Shown: piece after piece, positions 1 through 12,643 of the stretch
How the letters are laid out: each line of letters begins with the position of its first letter
How positions within the stretch are numbered: position 1 is the stretch's first letter
Assembly: GCA_035079385.1 (NCBI GenBank)
Contig: JAVHKY010000071.1
Coordinates: 1,986,001-2,050,000, forward strand
From: Aspidiotus rigidus
Taxonomy: Eukaryota > Arthropoda > Insecta > Hemiptera > Diaspididae
DNA length: 64,000 nucleotides
Direction of reading: 5' to 3'
Made by a program: the position numbers and the translations under genes
Notes under the pieces: model-generated
Seen by the model: only the letters and a program-made list of their open reading frames with translations
Database searches by the model: none
What the model was told of the DNA's origin: nothing

Positions 1-50
1 AAAGTCAGAGACGCTTACGCTGCTGCGTGAGCTTTTTTAGGGTAAAAATT
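1..50. repeat. Dispersed hairpin plus T-run repeat, copy 1 (partial)
   Basis: GCTTACGC-TGCT-GCGTGAGC (13-32) is an 8-bp stem with a 4-base loop, followed directly by six T. The same unit occurs at 37072-37098 and 58467-58496. Confidence 0.75.
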
Positions 51-139
51 TCGAATTTTGGTCAAGAGGGTTGTAATACTTTACTTGAAAGAATTTTGCT
101 AAAAAAAAAAACTATACAGAAAAAAAAAGGAAAAGTGAG

Positions 140-228
140 GATCTTGAGCGGGGCTCGAACCAGGGTCAAAAGGAGAAAAGTCGTCATTCTAGAGAAAACA
201 TAATAGGGCCGCTAACGCGCCCCTGCTC
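140..228 (-). repeat. tRNA-derived SINE-like sequence
   Basis: The minus strand carries GGTTCGAGCCCC (complement of about 150-161), a good Pol III B box, about 50 bases after GCGCGTTAGCGG, a weak A-box-like stretch. No tRNA cloverleaf could be folded. T- and A-rich tails surround it. Confidence 0.45.
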
Positions 229-230
229 GT

Positions 231-2480
231 GTCTACGCGTAGTTTGGCGTTGTGATTGCCGCGCTTACCTACTTCAACCGAATACTCACTTTAACCGTGA
301 CATAAATGTTATCACAATAAATTTGAAAGCATAATCCATGACAGTTTCTAATCCAATACTGCAATACTGATCGTTAATCCGACCGTTTCCTGGGTTTATA
401 TGATTCAATATTTACTCGTGGAAGACTTATTCAAAATTAAAGATAAAGGTACCCAGGTATAAGATATTGGAATTTTCACTATCAAAAATAATTATACTGC
501 AATTACTGGAAAATTCGAAATTCACCAAGATAAGATACCGCGAGTGCGATATAGTTTTTTAGTTGTCCATTTACAATTACCACCGCTGTCAAATCTATCG
601 AAAGGTTTTTCCAAACAAGAGAATTCTCAACTTGTGGCTAATATATCTGTATATGTTACAGGGAATGTCTACAATTAGGTAGGTTTTGTCTACAAAAACT
701 ATTTATTGTAAACAATATCCACGACAGGCAGGGAAAGTACTTCATTGTCCATTTTCTCTAGGAGTTTCCTACAATCGCGAAGAGCCGATAGGGAAAGTGT
801 TGAATAATAGTAAATGACACGGAAGATAGATGTACGTACATACAATTAACAATGAATGAATCACCGGAGAGTAATATTTAATAATATGTCGGATGATAAG
901 AGGGGTGGCGATTTACGTGCTGCAACGAGATTCACGATACTGATTGTAGTAAATTATTTTTTTTGATTTTATTTCTCGCGCGTCAACCTCTTCTACTTGT
1001 GATTCATGATCCTACGAAATTCTTAGCGATACGCTAAACGCGAATCTCCTACCTTTTCGAAAGGAAGAAGTTGACGCTTGGAGAGGGAAAAGCCGCGACG
1101 ACCGCTACGGCGACTTACCGGAGACGCGGCTCAAATCATTTCGAGCAACGAGCGAATAGATCAGAATGTATTATGATTTGACTGAAGAATAAACGTAAAT
1201 TTCCACGGCTCTCTCTCGAGTATATGCATTCATTCAATTAAGGCCGGAGTGATGGACTTGGAAGAAATTTTCACTACAATATGATTGAACTATTAGTTGT
1301 GAGAATCGAGAGATGCAAACTAAAATGATGAAACTGCGATCAGATTGAAACTTTCCAGATCCTCAGGTATGGTAGGAGATACAGTGCGAGTCCAGTACCA
1401 CAGGTCGACCGAGGTAAAACAGAATGCGCGCAATGACTGTGTTGACACTTGTGCTGGAAGTGACGCCAGATAATTTCTTCAAGGTACGAGTCACAGAACT
1501 CTGAGGCAGCTGTACGTGCGGTCCCAGTTTCAATTTGTGCTATGAAACGTTTTCAAAATTGTAGGATGTACCGACTAAAGAGACACGTCCATACGTTCAG
1601 TAGCTTCAGCGGCGGCAGTAAGAAACGGTCAGGGTTTTATTCGCTGCTCATGTACAAAGAAATGCGACACAAAACGCTGTTTGTGAGTAAAAAGTGCAAT
1701 ACTCTGTAATTCATAATGTCATACTAGCTTGTCATGTTGCAATAAATAATCTCTCTTTTTTTTAAATTCATAACAATAATATGTTGACTCGTGGTCTCAG
1801 TAATTTCAAGTTGTTCAGCACGGTTTAATTTTACACATCTGCTAAGGACTTCACGCGATTGTTAACAATTAGGCCTATTACTATTGTGTACACAATGCCT
1901 AGTTAATGTGATTAAAAATATTTGATTTTTACACTCTACCTAAAAGAGCACGTAATTGTTACAATTCCTACTTATTGTTTACATTGCCTCCATCGTAGAC
2001 TTTCCCTGTAACATATATGTACCTACCTAACCAGATTAAATTTTTTTTGCCCAATTTTGCCATTAATATATGTCATACTATTGTCATATTTTTGAGTACC
2101 TGCCATAAGTGTAATTATCTTCGTCCGGGCGGAAGAAAATTCTGTACGTACATGCATATCCGTATTTTCACTTACTTAACCGCATCATATTGGCAACGAT
2201 CATCCGAGAAAAACAGTGGGCAGTTTGTAATAATTATAGAAAATTGGAAAAATACGTGTATTAAAACCAAAATGAACGGGGCGGAGCGGAGCGTTCACAA
2301 AAATAAACGAGTTCATAAAACAGAAATTTATGATGACAAATATGTGGAATTCTAACGAATCTACATACAGGTAGTGTACTAAAATGGAGTTGAAACGCGG
2401 ATTGCAATTTTCCGCACACCGCTTCATCAGCGAGAGAAGCGAATGCTACGTAGGTACAAAATAATATAGGTAATCATCAT
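231..2480. other. No gene recognised
   Basis: AT-rich sequence with only short, non-protein-like open frames. A GC-richer patch at about 1040-1135 contains CGACGACCGCTACGGCGAC and no frame of interest. Confidence 0.6.
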
Positions 2481-2506
2481 AATATTATGGAGGCTGCACG
2501 TAATAA

Positions 2507-2697
2507 TTAATAGTAGTAGTATCCTGGATAATTGTAGTACGCTGCTGCTGCTGCTGCTGGGAACGATCGGTAAAGGTAGGCTTTTTCGTATTTACCCGGG
2601 TAGTATTTGCCATCGTCATAAGCGTACGAATAACCGTACGGATAGGCGGCGTATGCGCTATAATACGGGTATCCATTGTACGTGGTCACTGGTAGCA
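2507..2697 (-). CDS. Gly/Tyr-rich small protein, terminal exon (putative)
   Basis: Read on the minus strand, a pyrimidine-rich tract ending in CAG (2698-2700) precedes an open frame of about 62 codons that ends in TAA at 2507. One base from an upstream exon completes the first codon. The peptide is dominated by Tyr, Gly, Ala and Pro, with repeated YPYGY-type motifs, an Ala-rich run and a Tyr-rich C-terminus. Such composition is common in insect cuticle-associated and small secreted GY-rich proteins. The signal-peptide exon expected upstream (above 2700) was not identified. Another frame is also open across this stretch, but its composition is not protein-like. The function is unknown. Confidence 0.45.
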
Positions 2698-2709
2698 CTG
2701 TTGAGAAAA

Positions 2710-3760
2710 AGAGATGGAAAATTATTCAAAAGCCAGAACGAATGAACGTATTGTAAAAGCTAAGTAAACGAGGCAGAAAAAGAGTGACAAGTTTGAAGTC
2801 ATTGGTATCCTATACCGCTTTCGCAGTCATATAAGAATACTTATGACGCCATCAATACGGTCTCGAATATGAAAATAATTTTACTCGTATGTGAATATTA
2901 TTAATATAGCATGAAAAGAGAAGAGACGAGCGTGCATTACCTACTATTGTTTCCTCATTTTGTGTATACGCACTCAATGTAGGCCTACCTTCCTCTGGGT
3001 CTGAAAATGATTAAAATTATGATGCGTCTCGTCTCTTCTGAATAGATTTTTTTTTATTATCAATGATTCGAGATTTCTTTTATTAAAATATCACACGAGA
3101 ATATATTGTGGCAATGGGGCAGAATAGTTTCAGTTTAAAAGTTACGCTGAAACACATTAATACGCAAATAAGTACATTATACGCTTCCACAAATAGATGA
3201 TGTGTTTTGAAGGCTACTGAATTCGATAAATGTTAATACTGCGAGCTTGAAAGATCAATGTTCAATTACTGTTTGAAGGTTGTTTGAGTTACTAAAATTT
3301 CACCCCAACATGTAGTTACAAAAAGATTGTCAAACGCATTTTCGATCATGACCGCATTTTCAACTTTAGGAGTAAGTAGGTACGATGATAAAATAAAGTC
3401 GGATAATTGTTCGCGTAGATTTGTATAATATTACCGGTACAATTATATTCGGCTATTTTCGCGCTATTTAGAAACGAAATTTATTTAGCCTAAAGGACGT
3501 TTTATACAGATTACTGTACATCGTCAAGGGCGAGATTAAACTATCTACACTGAACTTTCTGTGGTTACGATATATTAAAAAATTGTATTTCCTCCCCCCA
3601 AAGAAAAAAAAACTTCAAACATTGTGATTTGTAGATTTGTTTCACAATTGAATACAAAAGAAGTCGAGCACCGTAACTGTGTTCCCATAATAATACATAG
3701 TAATATCAATAATAATGAGGGAAATTAGAAATTCCATAAACTTTCAATTGTTACAATACT
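2710..3760. other. Likely intron/intergenic DNA between two minus-strand exons
   Basis: No coding frame. A segment at about 2936-2993 (ATTACCTACTATTGTTTCCT) resembles 4418-4470, which lies in a comparable position upstream of the second small exon. Confidence 0.4.
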
Positions 3761-3764
3761 TATT

Positions 3765-3899
3765 TTAAGCGGAATAACACTTAGGCTTACAAGCTTGTTT
3801 TTTTTCTCTAAGGGTGGAAGCTTCTTGAGAAGGAACGTTCGCGATTTCCTCCGGTTGACTGGCGGCCAAAGCGCAAACAACTAATAAGGTGAAGCATAC
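3765..3899 (-). CDS. Small secreted cysteine-containing peptide, terminal exon (putative)
   Basis: On the minus strand, a good acceptor (ttttgcag, AG complement at 3900-3901) precedes a phase-0 frame that ends with TAA at 3765-3767. The first residues (VCFTLLVVCALAAS) are a typical hydrophobic signal-peptide core with an Ala-Ala-Ser cleavage region. A short polar mature part follows, ending KQACKPKCYSA with two Cys. Insect secreted-peptide genes often place their first intron just after the initiator Met, which fits this exon starting inside the signal peptide. The first exon was not located. It lies about 1.1 kb upstream, in transcription sense, of the Gly/Tyr-rich exon at 2507-2697. No family was recognised. 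Confidence 0.45.
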   Translation of the reverse strand, partial: VCFTLLVVCALAASQPEEIANVPSQEASTLREKKQACKPKCYSA

Positions 3900-4019
3900 C
3901 TGCAAAATGAATTCAGAAACATTGGTCAAGTCAAGGCCAGTCAAGGAATAATAATTATTGAAGACGTCATCGAAAACTTTAACGGTTATTCGAATCATTA
4001 GGTACATTCAAATTACATG

Positions 4020-4740
4020 CGAGTGAAATTCACAACACAACACAATTAAAAATTTCCTGGAAATCAATGAAATAATGCAGGTCCTTTCTAACAGTATTTT
4101 TCGCGTTGAACTGAGAACAGTTTTCCGTTTTCGACGGTAAATAGCGTTTTCTAGTTAGGCCATGATCTTATGTAGTTGTCGCGTGTCGTCGCAAAACGAA
4201 ACGTTCTTACTGCTATCGCGTTGATCGAAGCTCGAGAACAAGCAAGTTTCGCGACGATCCGCGGCAAATATAAACAAGATCATCCCCAAAAAACATAATT
4301 TGCCATCAAAAAATGGTTCCGAGTTCAGCGCAAAACATAGGTACTTTCAGAAACTATCTTCATTGATTTCATCTCATAATTTACAAAAAGATGAAGAATT
4401 GAAGAATGTCAAAATGAATTACCTACTTTTGTTTACCAATTTTATACAATACTCGTAGGCCGATCCACTGTGTTAGAAAGAGACAGAGAGCGGTTGACAG
4501 AAGAAAAACGTGTTCCGTCTTTTTCTAATGCATAATGGCTAAATGGCATGCGAATATAGTAAATCGTCAATTGTCGTTATTTTGCTCCTGCATTTTGTTT
4601 TTTTTCTTAAGAAATCTCTTTGATTCTGCTTACTTAAATATTCTTTTTAATAAATTCTACTTATTGAGAAAGTGTTGCGATAATAATAGAGATAATTTTT
4701 GCCTCTTTGTCCCCATTCTATAAAGCTATTTGCGAAAGCC
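4020..4740. other. No gene recognised
   Basis: AT-rich. It should contain the 5' exon of the 3765-3899 gene, but no ATG plus donor combination stood out. Confidence 0.5.
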
Positions 4741-5691
4741 TTCCACTAAAAAATGAACCAAAGAAAGAAAAAAAAAAAAAAAAAATTGTACATAGGTAAA
4801 TCAACACTTTTATTACCGATAATCGATAATAAAAAATTGATGAATAAAGAGTTACTTGTAAAGGAGAAGGTGCATTTAGCTTCTGTCTTGATAAGAAAAA
4901 TTGATGATTTTAGTGGACGAGCCTACTCAAAAAATGAGATTCACGAAGTTAATCTTCGATTTTTGCATAAAACTCATCGTGGAGTTGAAGAATACTTGGG
5001 AAAATTTCAATTGGAAAGGACATGAAACATGAACTTAACTTTTCACTTGTAAAAAGTTTTCTTATTATCATTTTATACTCATGCTAGAAGACATTATTCG
5101 AACTTGTACGCTTGGTTATAATATTACTGTATAAATCCAAAATTGGATGAAAATCATAATTTCTTATTCAAAAATTCACATTGAAAAATTTTTTGAGCAA
5201 GAAATAGTCGGTACAGATAATCATTGACTAGAAGTAGTTATAATCAGATGTTATAAATACTGAAGAAATAAAGTCATCCAATTTGGGATCTGTAATATGA
5301 TTTTTACGCGTACAGCGGGTTAGGATAATGTTTTCTGAAATTGAGTACAACGTCATGAAAATAGGAAAACTTCTTACAAGTGAAAAGCAGAGGTCATATT
5401 CTTTGTCCCTCCCAGAAGTGAAATTTTTCCAAATAGTCTTTCAACTCTACCATCAGTATTGTACTCAAAAATCAAAAATTGACTTCCTCAATATCATTTT
5501 TTGTGTAGGTGTATTCATTAAAATCATTAATTTTTTTATCGAGAACGTTAGGTACCTCTCGCAAGAACGTGAAACAACTTGACGAGATCATAACAAGCTT
5601 CTGTCAAAAAAATAAAATACCTACGAATCTGAATTAGGTAAGCCTATGCGTAAAGAATTGAAAAATTTCTTTCTCAATTATCATTATTGTA

Positions 5692-5874
5692 ATGTACCTA
5701 GCGTCTCTGAAACAGTCTAACAGTATACTTCGTGTTAAGACACCTCTAAAATTTGTTTTGAGTGAACGCGGTAAACAAAAACTTGAGGACGGTGGGTATA
5801 TGTACCGCAACTCACTTTTTTGTAATACTACCATTCAATGTTCAATGCGCTTAATTCACAACGACCCGCCATAA
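5692..5874 (+). pseudogene. FLYWCH zinc-finger-like remnant
   Basis: The plus-strand frame contains KFVLSERGKQKLEDGGYMYR followed by two Cys and SMRLIHND. This matches the general FLYWCH layout: an F..S.RG...L...GY.Y opening, then a Cys pair and a CxxR-like end. The expected Trp before the first Cys is missing and the Cys spacing is short, so the domain looks decayed. FLYWCH domains often accompany MULE transposases, and a MULE remnant occurs at 44.3-45.1 kb. This could be an old transposon piece or one exon of a host gene. Open frames at 4753-5025 and 5328-5582 lie upstream with no recognised domain and may or may not belong with it. Confidence 0.4.
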
Positions 5875-5879
5875 AGCTA

Positions 5880-6690
5880 AATATCAAGATTGCAGAAAAT
5901 AACAAGGGAATCACGAAGAACAAATAACGGCATTGAATTCAGCGTGAAAAATAAGTATATTTTCAGAATTGGATATTCTTGTTCATAACCTCTTCAAAAA
6001 ATTTTACTTTGTTGAGTTGTGTTATCAATTGACAACCCTTTCTTTTGACCTGCGAAGAATTTGAATTATATCTGCGTACAATTTTTGTTAGGCGTATAAT
6101 TTGGCCTGCGTATAATTTTACCTACGTACAACTTTCTCTGTGTATAATTTTCATTTGCGTACAATTTACCGGACACCATCCAGATAACGCAATGAATGGC
6201 TAAAAATTTATATGAGTGAAAATTTAGGAGTAGGTAGTCTGTACGTCTTTCAATATGTACAACCTACTCGTAGGTATAGGCCAATTACTTCGTAAGAAAT
6301 AATATGTACCTATACTCGTCGATTGTATTATCGTTATACTTTTGACTTTTGCCGCTTAAAATTTTCTTTTGAATTACCTAGGTGAAGTTAGGACTTGAGA
6401 ACTATTCGACAGTCTTTTTTCTTTACCAAATTAACATTACTTACTACAATAACTTGAATTACCTAGACCGCTTCTGTAATATATTCCAAATTCCATCTAA
6501 CAAAAGGGAAACTGAATTCGATGAGCTGTGATTACAATCGTGATTTACATAGGTACCTATAACTTACTTCAAGGAATGGAAATCAAAAGAAGATATTTTT
6601 CGCACTCATATTGCGAGTACGTAGGTACCTATCTTGGCAAATAATATCTTTCAAAATTTGATAAATAATTTGAAATAGTTGTTTACGCTA
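5880..6690. other. No gene; short direct repeats
   Basis: Between about 6070 and 6170 the unit TGCGTACAATTTT / TGCGTATAATTTT recurs about six times (tgcgtacaattttt, gcgtataatttggc, gcgtataattttac, acgtacaacttt, gtgtataattttc, gcgtacaattta), a degenerate minisatellite. Confidence 0.55.
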
Positions 6691-6798
6691 CAAGGGTTGG
6701 AAACGAGCTATTTCTTGATGAGTTTGACGTTAGCGACCTGAGCGAAACGAGGGTTGATGATTCGTACGAATCAGGAAATAGCCGTTTCTAACCGTGTT
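6691..6798. mobile_element. Foldback MITE-like element
   Basis: The ends GGTTGGAAACGAGCTATTTC and GAAATAGCCGTTTCTAACC are imperfect inverted repeats. The centre holds GAGCGAAACGAG. It shares its left end (GCTACAAGGGTTGGAA versus GCTGCAAGGGATGGAA) with 12644-12755. Confidence 0.6.
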
Positions 6799-7133
6799 GT
6801 GTATGAGATTTTTCTTCGTTCACGAAATTAAGATTGAAAAGTCGAAGACAAGTGCGATCACAAGATAGGTAGATGATAGCTCATTAATATTCTCTCGGTG
6901 CGAAATGAAAACGAAAAAAACTCCCTCGTAGCAAAACGAACATACGTCAATGCACAGTCGCACTAGTTTATGCGTTACGTTTGATATGACTCGTTTTTCA
7001 CCACTAATAAGACAAGGGTCCTATGAGGCTCTTTTTGATCATAAAATAATGATGAAAAGTAGAGTGGAGACTCAGAAAACGTGTCTAGACTACATTTTCT
7101 TGTAACTCGGTAGGTAAAACGAAATCGAACTAT

Positions 7134-7291
7134 ATAGGGCTTTTACAATGTTCACATCTTCATCAGTTTGTAGGACGAATACCATGAGTGCAAGAAAGAT
7201 AGAATGAGTGACGCTATCTTACTGTCTTTCTTGCTCTCGTGGTATTCGTCCTGCAAACTGATAGGAAATGTAAATATTGTAAAAGCCCTAT
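7134..7291. mobile_element. Foldback element, about 158 bp
   Basis: The outer arms ATAGGGCTTTTACAAT and ATTGTAAAAGCCCTAT are inverted. An inner arm from ATCAGTTTGTAGGACGAATA pairs with its near-complement. A related arrangement is at about 42592-42815. Confidence 0.75.
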
Positions 7292-7294
7292 TAC

Positions 7295-8385
7295 TGCTGA
7301 TTTGATTACAACTTGCACTTGCGTCTGCAGGGTGAGTATTCTCAGGATAGCAACGACTGCACACTGCACTGTATACTCGCAGCTCATTTACATAATCTTA
7401 TCTACTACCTTGAAATTCCTTTTATATATATGTAAATAATTCTTTTCATCATGATAATTCAAAACTTATATAGGTACCTACCGTACTTTCACTCGAGTAA
7501 ACGATTTTTTGTCAAAAAATCCTCGAAAGAAGTTGCGCGAAACCGAGATCGTAGTTGTCGCGGTGTTATGGGAGACGAGATGATAAAGGCGAGGTAGAGA
7601 GTAGCATACGCGTCTACATACTCGCAGTTCACGAAACAATATTATCTCATCGTCCCGCAGACCCATTCACCTGTCATTGTTTATTTGGAAAAAAAAAAAA
7701 AAGATTTCTGAATCCGAATTTCATTTTATTTTCTTTATGGAAAAAAATTGTCTGAAAACACATTCAAAGTTTTTGATCATTTTCTCGCGGGTTAATTGAA
7801 AGTTGAGACAGACGAAGGCTCTTTGAGACAATGAGATATAATATATAAAAATTTAAAGGTACCTATAAGAATTTGATAAACGAACGAGGCTTAATTCAGA
7901 AATTGGCGCCTACAGTATTTGAACATTAATTCATTCCGTTTCCAAATGAAACGCCGAGACGAGAGAAAAATAATCCAATTTCGAAGGTTTACAAAACAAA
8001 TATTTTATTGATCATTTCAGAGAAAAGTTTGGCTTCACGTTCAAACAGACGAGTTATTCATATTTATAATAATAAAATAAAATGTATTTTTTGGGTGACG
8101 AAAATGTTTCAATATAAGTGATGAACTGCGTACGATTAAGAAAATGTGAATGGTAGGTACTTACAAGAATTTTGAATGATTCCATTGTAAAATTGAAAGA
8201 GTAAGGTATTTTTCTGTCTTGAAAAAGCGACTAAAACTCGTAAAATGCTAGGTGGACCCAACAAGCTCAATCGCACAAAACACAATAACGCCTAATAGCT
8301 CTTCGACTTTCAATTTATACAAGAATGATTCGCGAAGGTATTCACAAACAACGATAATAACAACAAGAACAAAACAATGATTTTG
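7295..8385. other. No gene recognised
   Basis: AT-rich sequence, A-run at 7688-7702. Small open frames here are not protein-like. Confidence 0.5.
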
Positions 8386-8387
8386 CA

Positions 8388-8473
<86 letters not shown>
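8388..8473. repeat. (TAA)n microsatellite
   Basis: About 28 uninterrupted copies of a trinucleotide. Confidence 0.97.
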
Positions 8474-8476
<3 letters not shown>

Positions 8477-8479
8477 ATT

Positions 8480-11400
8480 CAAATATCAAGCCATAACTGG
8501 TCCGCGAATATCGTAGAAGGGCAATTGTACGCAACATTTTCTCTCCGCCCTTTCTTTTGCACTCACAAACAGACTTTTGATTTCAAATTAAGTTACCTTC
8601 GTCTTCATTGGACAACGAAAACGTCATCACGGTCATATGTCAGAAGTTATTGGCAGACTTAGCGGGGTCGTTTCTCCTGCCTGTGAGACCTGTTTATTTT
8701 ATATTAGGTACACAAATACGAGGAGCATTCGTACGTATTTTTTGTGCTTGTGCTCGTGCTCGTACTTTTTCGTAACAAGCAGCGCAGGGAAGAAGCCACG
8801 TACCGGTATCGCATTGCATTGCCTTGCTTTCTTCTTATTATTATTTAAAATTTTTCACTCTTCTTTCATTTTCGCTATTCATCGTACAGATTTGTCGTAG
8901 TATATGGACAACGTAAAATGCACAACATAATATAGACTTAGTCTGCGAATACGTACGTACGTATAGCTCTAAAATCATTATTGGAATGGATATTAATAAT
9001 TATAGTTTAAAAAGTGCTCTTTAAATCCGTTGTACTTAGAATAGGCCGAATGATGCGATTAATGTAGCCGTGGATATAATTTCGCTTCTAGTTTCTACGC
9101 AATGAACGATTGATTGTACGGTCTCAAACTACGCGTACCTATACCTATCTTACTTTTAATCGATTTATTCAGCTCTGCTTGACCATCTTGTAATGTGTGC
9201 TTACCTTGAGAAAATGTTGCCTTGTACACTTACGTATACTTAGATCGACGCCTTTGTTGAGAATATACATAATAAGTATAAAACATTATACTTTTATATT
9301 TCATGAAGAATTCTATACCTACGATAATGGTTCTTATTTTTCTTTTCATTATAGCCTAATCCATTCCATTAAAGGTGGAACGAACGTCGTATCTCTGAAA
9401 CTAACCAAAGTACCTACGAACTATTTGTAAATATCGTTGGGAATACTTTAATTTTGTGTTTTCGTTCTGTACTCAGTGCTCTCTATAGGATATAGCTACA
9501 CACATGTATTTTTTAAGTTGGGCGTCAATTTTGGTTTCTATTATTCATAATTTTTACTCTTTTTCCCAACGACGCTAATTTTTTCCTCAAAAAACGATTC
9601 TTATCTTAATATTTGAAGTAAGTTCAACTTATCATCTGATCGTCTAAAACGTCAATCACGAATTGCAACCCAGTGAAAAATTGCGATGCACCAATTGCGG
9701 CCTCTTTAGAAAAATGGAACATTCCGTAAGAACTTAAAATTCAATAATGCGCGTTATTGTAGCATCGTGTCTGTTCAAAATACAGGTCTGCGCAATATTA
9801 GTCGAAATTTCGAAGTAACTTACCAAAAAACTCACAAACTTTTTAGCGACAAAAACTTGCGAGACAGTGCCCGTACCAATTCTAATCTGATAATTTCATT
9901 TTCATGAATTGTGCCGGCAATGTACTTCTCGTTTTGGTGTCTTACATTCCCAATAATAGTATGTCCGTTTATAAAACAATGTGAGGATTGGCATGATAGA
10001 GCGTTCCTTGGATACGCATGGCTGTTATTGTTCAACCGTATTTGCTTGACTAAAGATCAATATCAATATAGTACAAACATGGTTGATCCGTTCACAGAGA
10101 GGATGGAACTAACAATTTAGTACGTATTTGTAGATGAGTGATCGTTTTATAAAGAGAGGTGATTTAGCTTCGTAGGCATGCGTATCCTCAAGGTCATTCA
10201 TTAGTCTCTTCATTCACTCGAAAATAGTTATGAATAAGATAAGAAAACTACAAGTCCAATACTAAAGAAGTACAGAAGGATAGTGCGCCTGAAAAGACGG
10301 TGGCCACAATTCAACTAACAGCGAGACGAAACTCGTATAATCGTATTATTATTAATTTTACTTCCAGATGCGAATTGTACATCACATCTTCCTCAAAGGG
10401 ATCCAAATGATGCGTGACAATTTTTAGGTGGGCCGTAACTTAAATATCGTAAAATTGCCGGGGCCCAACGTATTACCAGCCGTTCAACATTCCAGCTCAT
10501 GATAAGCGCTAGTAGTGTAATAATTTGTTCCCAGGAAACTTTTTATTATACAGAAAGGTTCAATGCAGGGCGCTATAGAAACAGAATCCCGGATTTTATC
10601 ACAAAAAAATTTCACTTCGTTAGAAAATAGATAAATTTTTGCCAATATTAAAGTCCAACTAAGAAGCTTTCAGAAAAAATTTTAAAATTCGGCTTCAATA
10701 GCGCCTCTAATATTTCAAATATTCAGAAATATTCGTTGTAAATTTCAGTGGTGAGACACTTTTTTCGATACCATGTTTTACGTACGTGCGTATTTTAACG
10801 AGCGAAGCACACCCTCAAATAAAATAGCGAGGGACCAAGAAATTAGTTTGTAGTAGCCCAAGCTCATCTTAAACATTATTATGTACAACGAACATTCACT
10901 ATATATCCGGGTACAACAAACAGATAATTCAAATTTTTATCCACTAACAAAAACTTCAATATTCAGTAGGTACGTCCACAAAAATGTAAATTGGAAAAGA
11001 TCATCACAGCACACAATAAAATGCATAAAATTAGTGTGCTCATCCAAACGTGTTTTATGAGAGGGTAATTTGAATAAAAATGACGGGCGCCGGGAGGCAA
11101 AAGGTGTGACTTCGAAAAATGTCTACTTCCGGGCTACATATGATAGAAGGTGGACTGGAAAAATTCTACTCTCAAGCTTTATATGACAGGAATGGGACTT
11201 GGAATAAAAATTTGTTCATGTATTTTCGGTTCACATGAATAAAAACACGTTCTTTGCGTGCTCTGTTGTAGGTTGCAAAATCACGTTTCGTTCTCCAGGA
11301 CAGGAGGACGATATTGTTGTATGCTCAACGTCGAACTGAGGAATAGCGTACGCCACACAAGAACAAAGTACCTAAGCGATAAACTTGCGCTGCATGGCTT

Positions 11401-11490
11401 GAGTCGCAGAAACGCTTTTTTAGAAATCGCTTACTTCGTTCTCTTTCAGCACAATATATTATTTCGTCCGCGCAACTCCTAAAAATTACA
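8480..11490. other. No gene recognised
   Basis: Low-GC sequence with short frames only. A weak inverted pair AGGGCGCTATAGAA (about 10567) and TTCAATAGCGCCTC (about 10694) may mark an old MITE. Confidence 0.5.
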
Positions 11491-11499
11491 AGTTGAGTT

Positions 11500-11790
11500 C
11501 CCATAAAATTTTGTCAAGTTGTAAAAGATTATCTGAAGTTGAGAATGTGCGCTGAGTACAATTTTCTTCGAATTTTTCAGTGTTGTTTCTCGAAAAGCAT
11601 CAATTGTATTATCTTCATACCATTGCATTACATTGAAGCGTAGGCCTATTCAAAGTTATTGTGTTATTTTGATCGGACAATTGGTTCATGAGTCCTGGTC
11701 AGAATATAGGTATGAAGCCGTCGCTTGTTCAATTTGAGTTCTTTCGTCCAAAGATAATACATTTTGTATAAGAATAGGAATTGATTGAAA
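11500..11790. repeat. Dispersed repeat, copy shared with 57350-57660
   Basis: Blocks such as CAGTGTTGTTTCTC, TATTATCTTCATACCATTGC and TTCATGAGTCCTGGTCAGAA recur in the same order and strand at about 57435-57575 with substitutions. Confidence 0.7.
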
Positions 11791-11799
11791 AGTCAAGAC

Positions 11800-12640
11800 T
11801 TTTAAATGTCATGCATCGGCCATATTAAAATGTCGGCGGTGCAGGTGCTTATACGCTACCATGTTGCTCGCGCGTTTGTATCTAATATCGGGTTGAGACC
11901 GGAGCTCACTGCCAATTTTTTAATTGGAGGGATCTAAAATTACCGCACATTTCAATTTTTCGAGTAAATTGTTCGAGAAATGATATCCTTGAAGTCTGGT
12001 AGCGCCAAGTGCCCGGAGACGAAAATGGTGTTACCCGCAAATGGCCAATAATTCTTAGATGTTTAATAGGAAAGATCTATAACTAAAATTTTTGTTAAAT
12101 CGTAGTATGAGGCGTACATTTTAGGAATCGATCAGTCCGGCAGACCTGATAGGCCGGAGTCATGGTGCCAGACGAAGTCAAGGAGTGAAATTTGGCCTTA
12201 AAATTGAGATTTTAAAAACAAACGTGAAGAGAATCTTAACATCATAGGATTCCTTACTGAATATTATCGAAAATATGTTACCACATACACGAATATACCA
12301 ATCCCAACTTGAATATTCTTTATTGAATCCCGGAGTTTTACTCACAAGTGAAAAGAAGGCCGTATATTGATTTCGCGGATCAAGTAGCGTTTCAACCATG
12401 GATATGAAACTTCCCATACGTAGCAGGTGCGAGCTTGCTACACAATTTTCGCCGGCCATGGTTTCAACTCCTGGCGTTTCCGTCAAGAGCCAAACGTGAG
12501 TGATGAGAAAACTCTTTACCCGTTTGTATAATAATCTATACTATTTGTCTGGGGCATGAGGGTACTCTTCTTTATCTCCACGGCCTCTAATTCGTATTTT
12601 GCATTTTTAAAATAAAAGGCAGTGCGATACGAAATAATAT
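11800..12640. other. No gene recognised
   Basis: A 102-codon minus-strand frame at 12178-12486 has no recognisable domain and no splice context. Confidence 0.45.
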
Positions 12641-12643
12641 ATA

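Noticed and set aside
13..38. Hairpin plus T-run considered as a bacterial rho-independent terminator, hinting at contamination
   Set aside because: The same unit is repeated in sequence that also carries introns and eukaryotic transposons; no bacterial genes or operons are present.
3000..3016. Possible 12-base microexon (between an AG and GTAGGC on the minus strand) for the Gly/Tyr-rich gene
   Set aside because: Too short and unsupported without transcript data.
10566..10711. Inverted pair AGGGCGCTATAGAA / TTCAATAGCGCCTC as a MITE
   Set aside because: Arms are short and imperfect, with no flanking duplication and no second copy seen.
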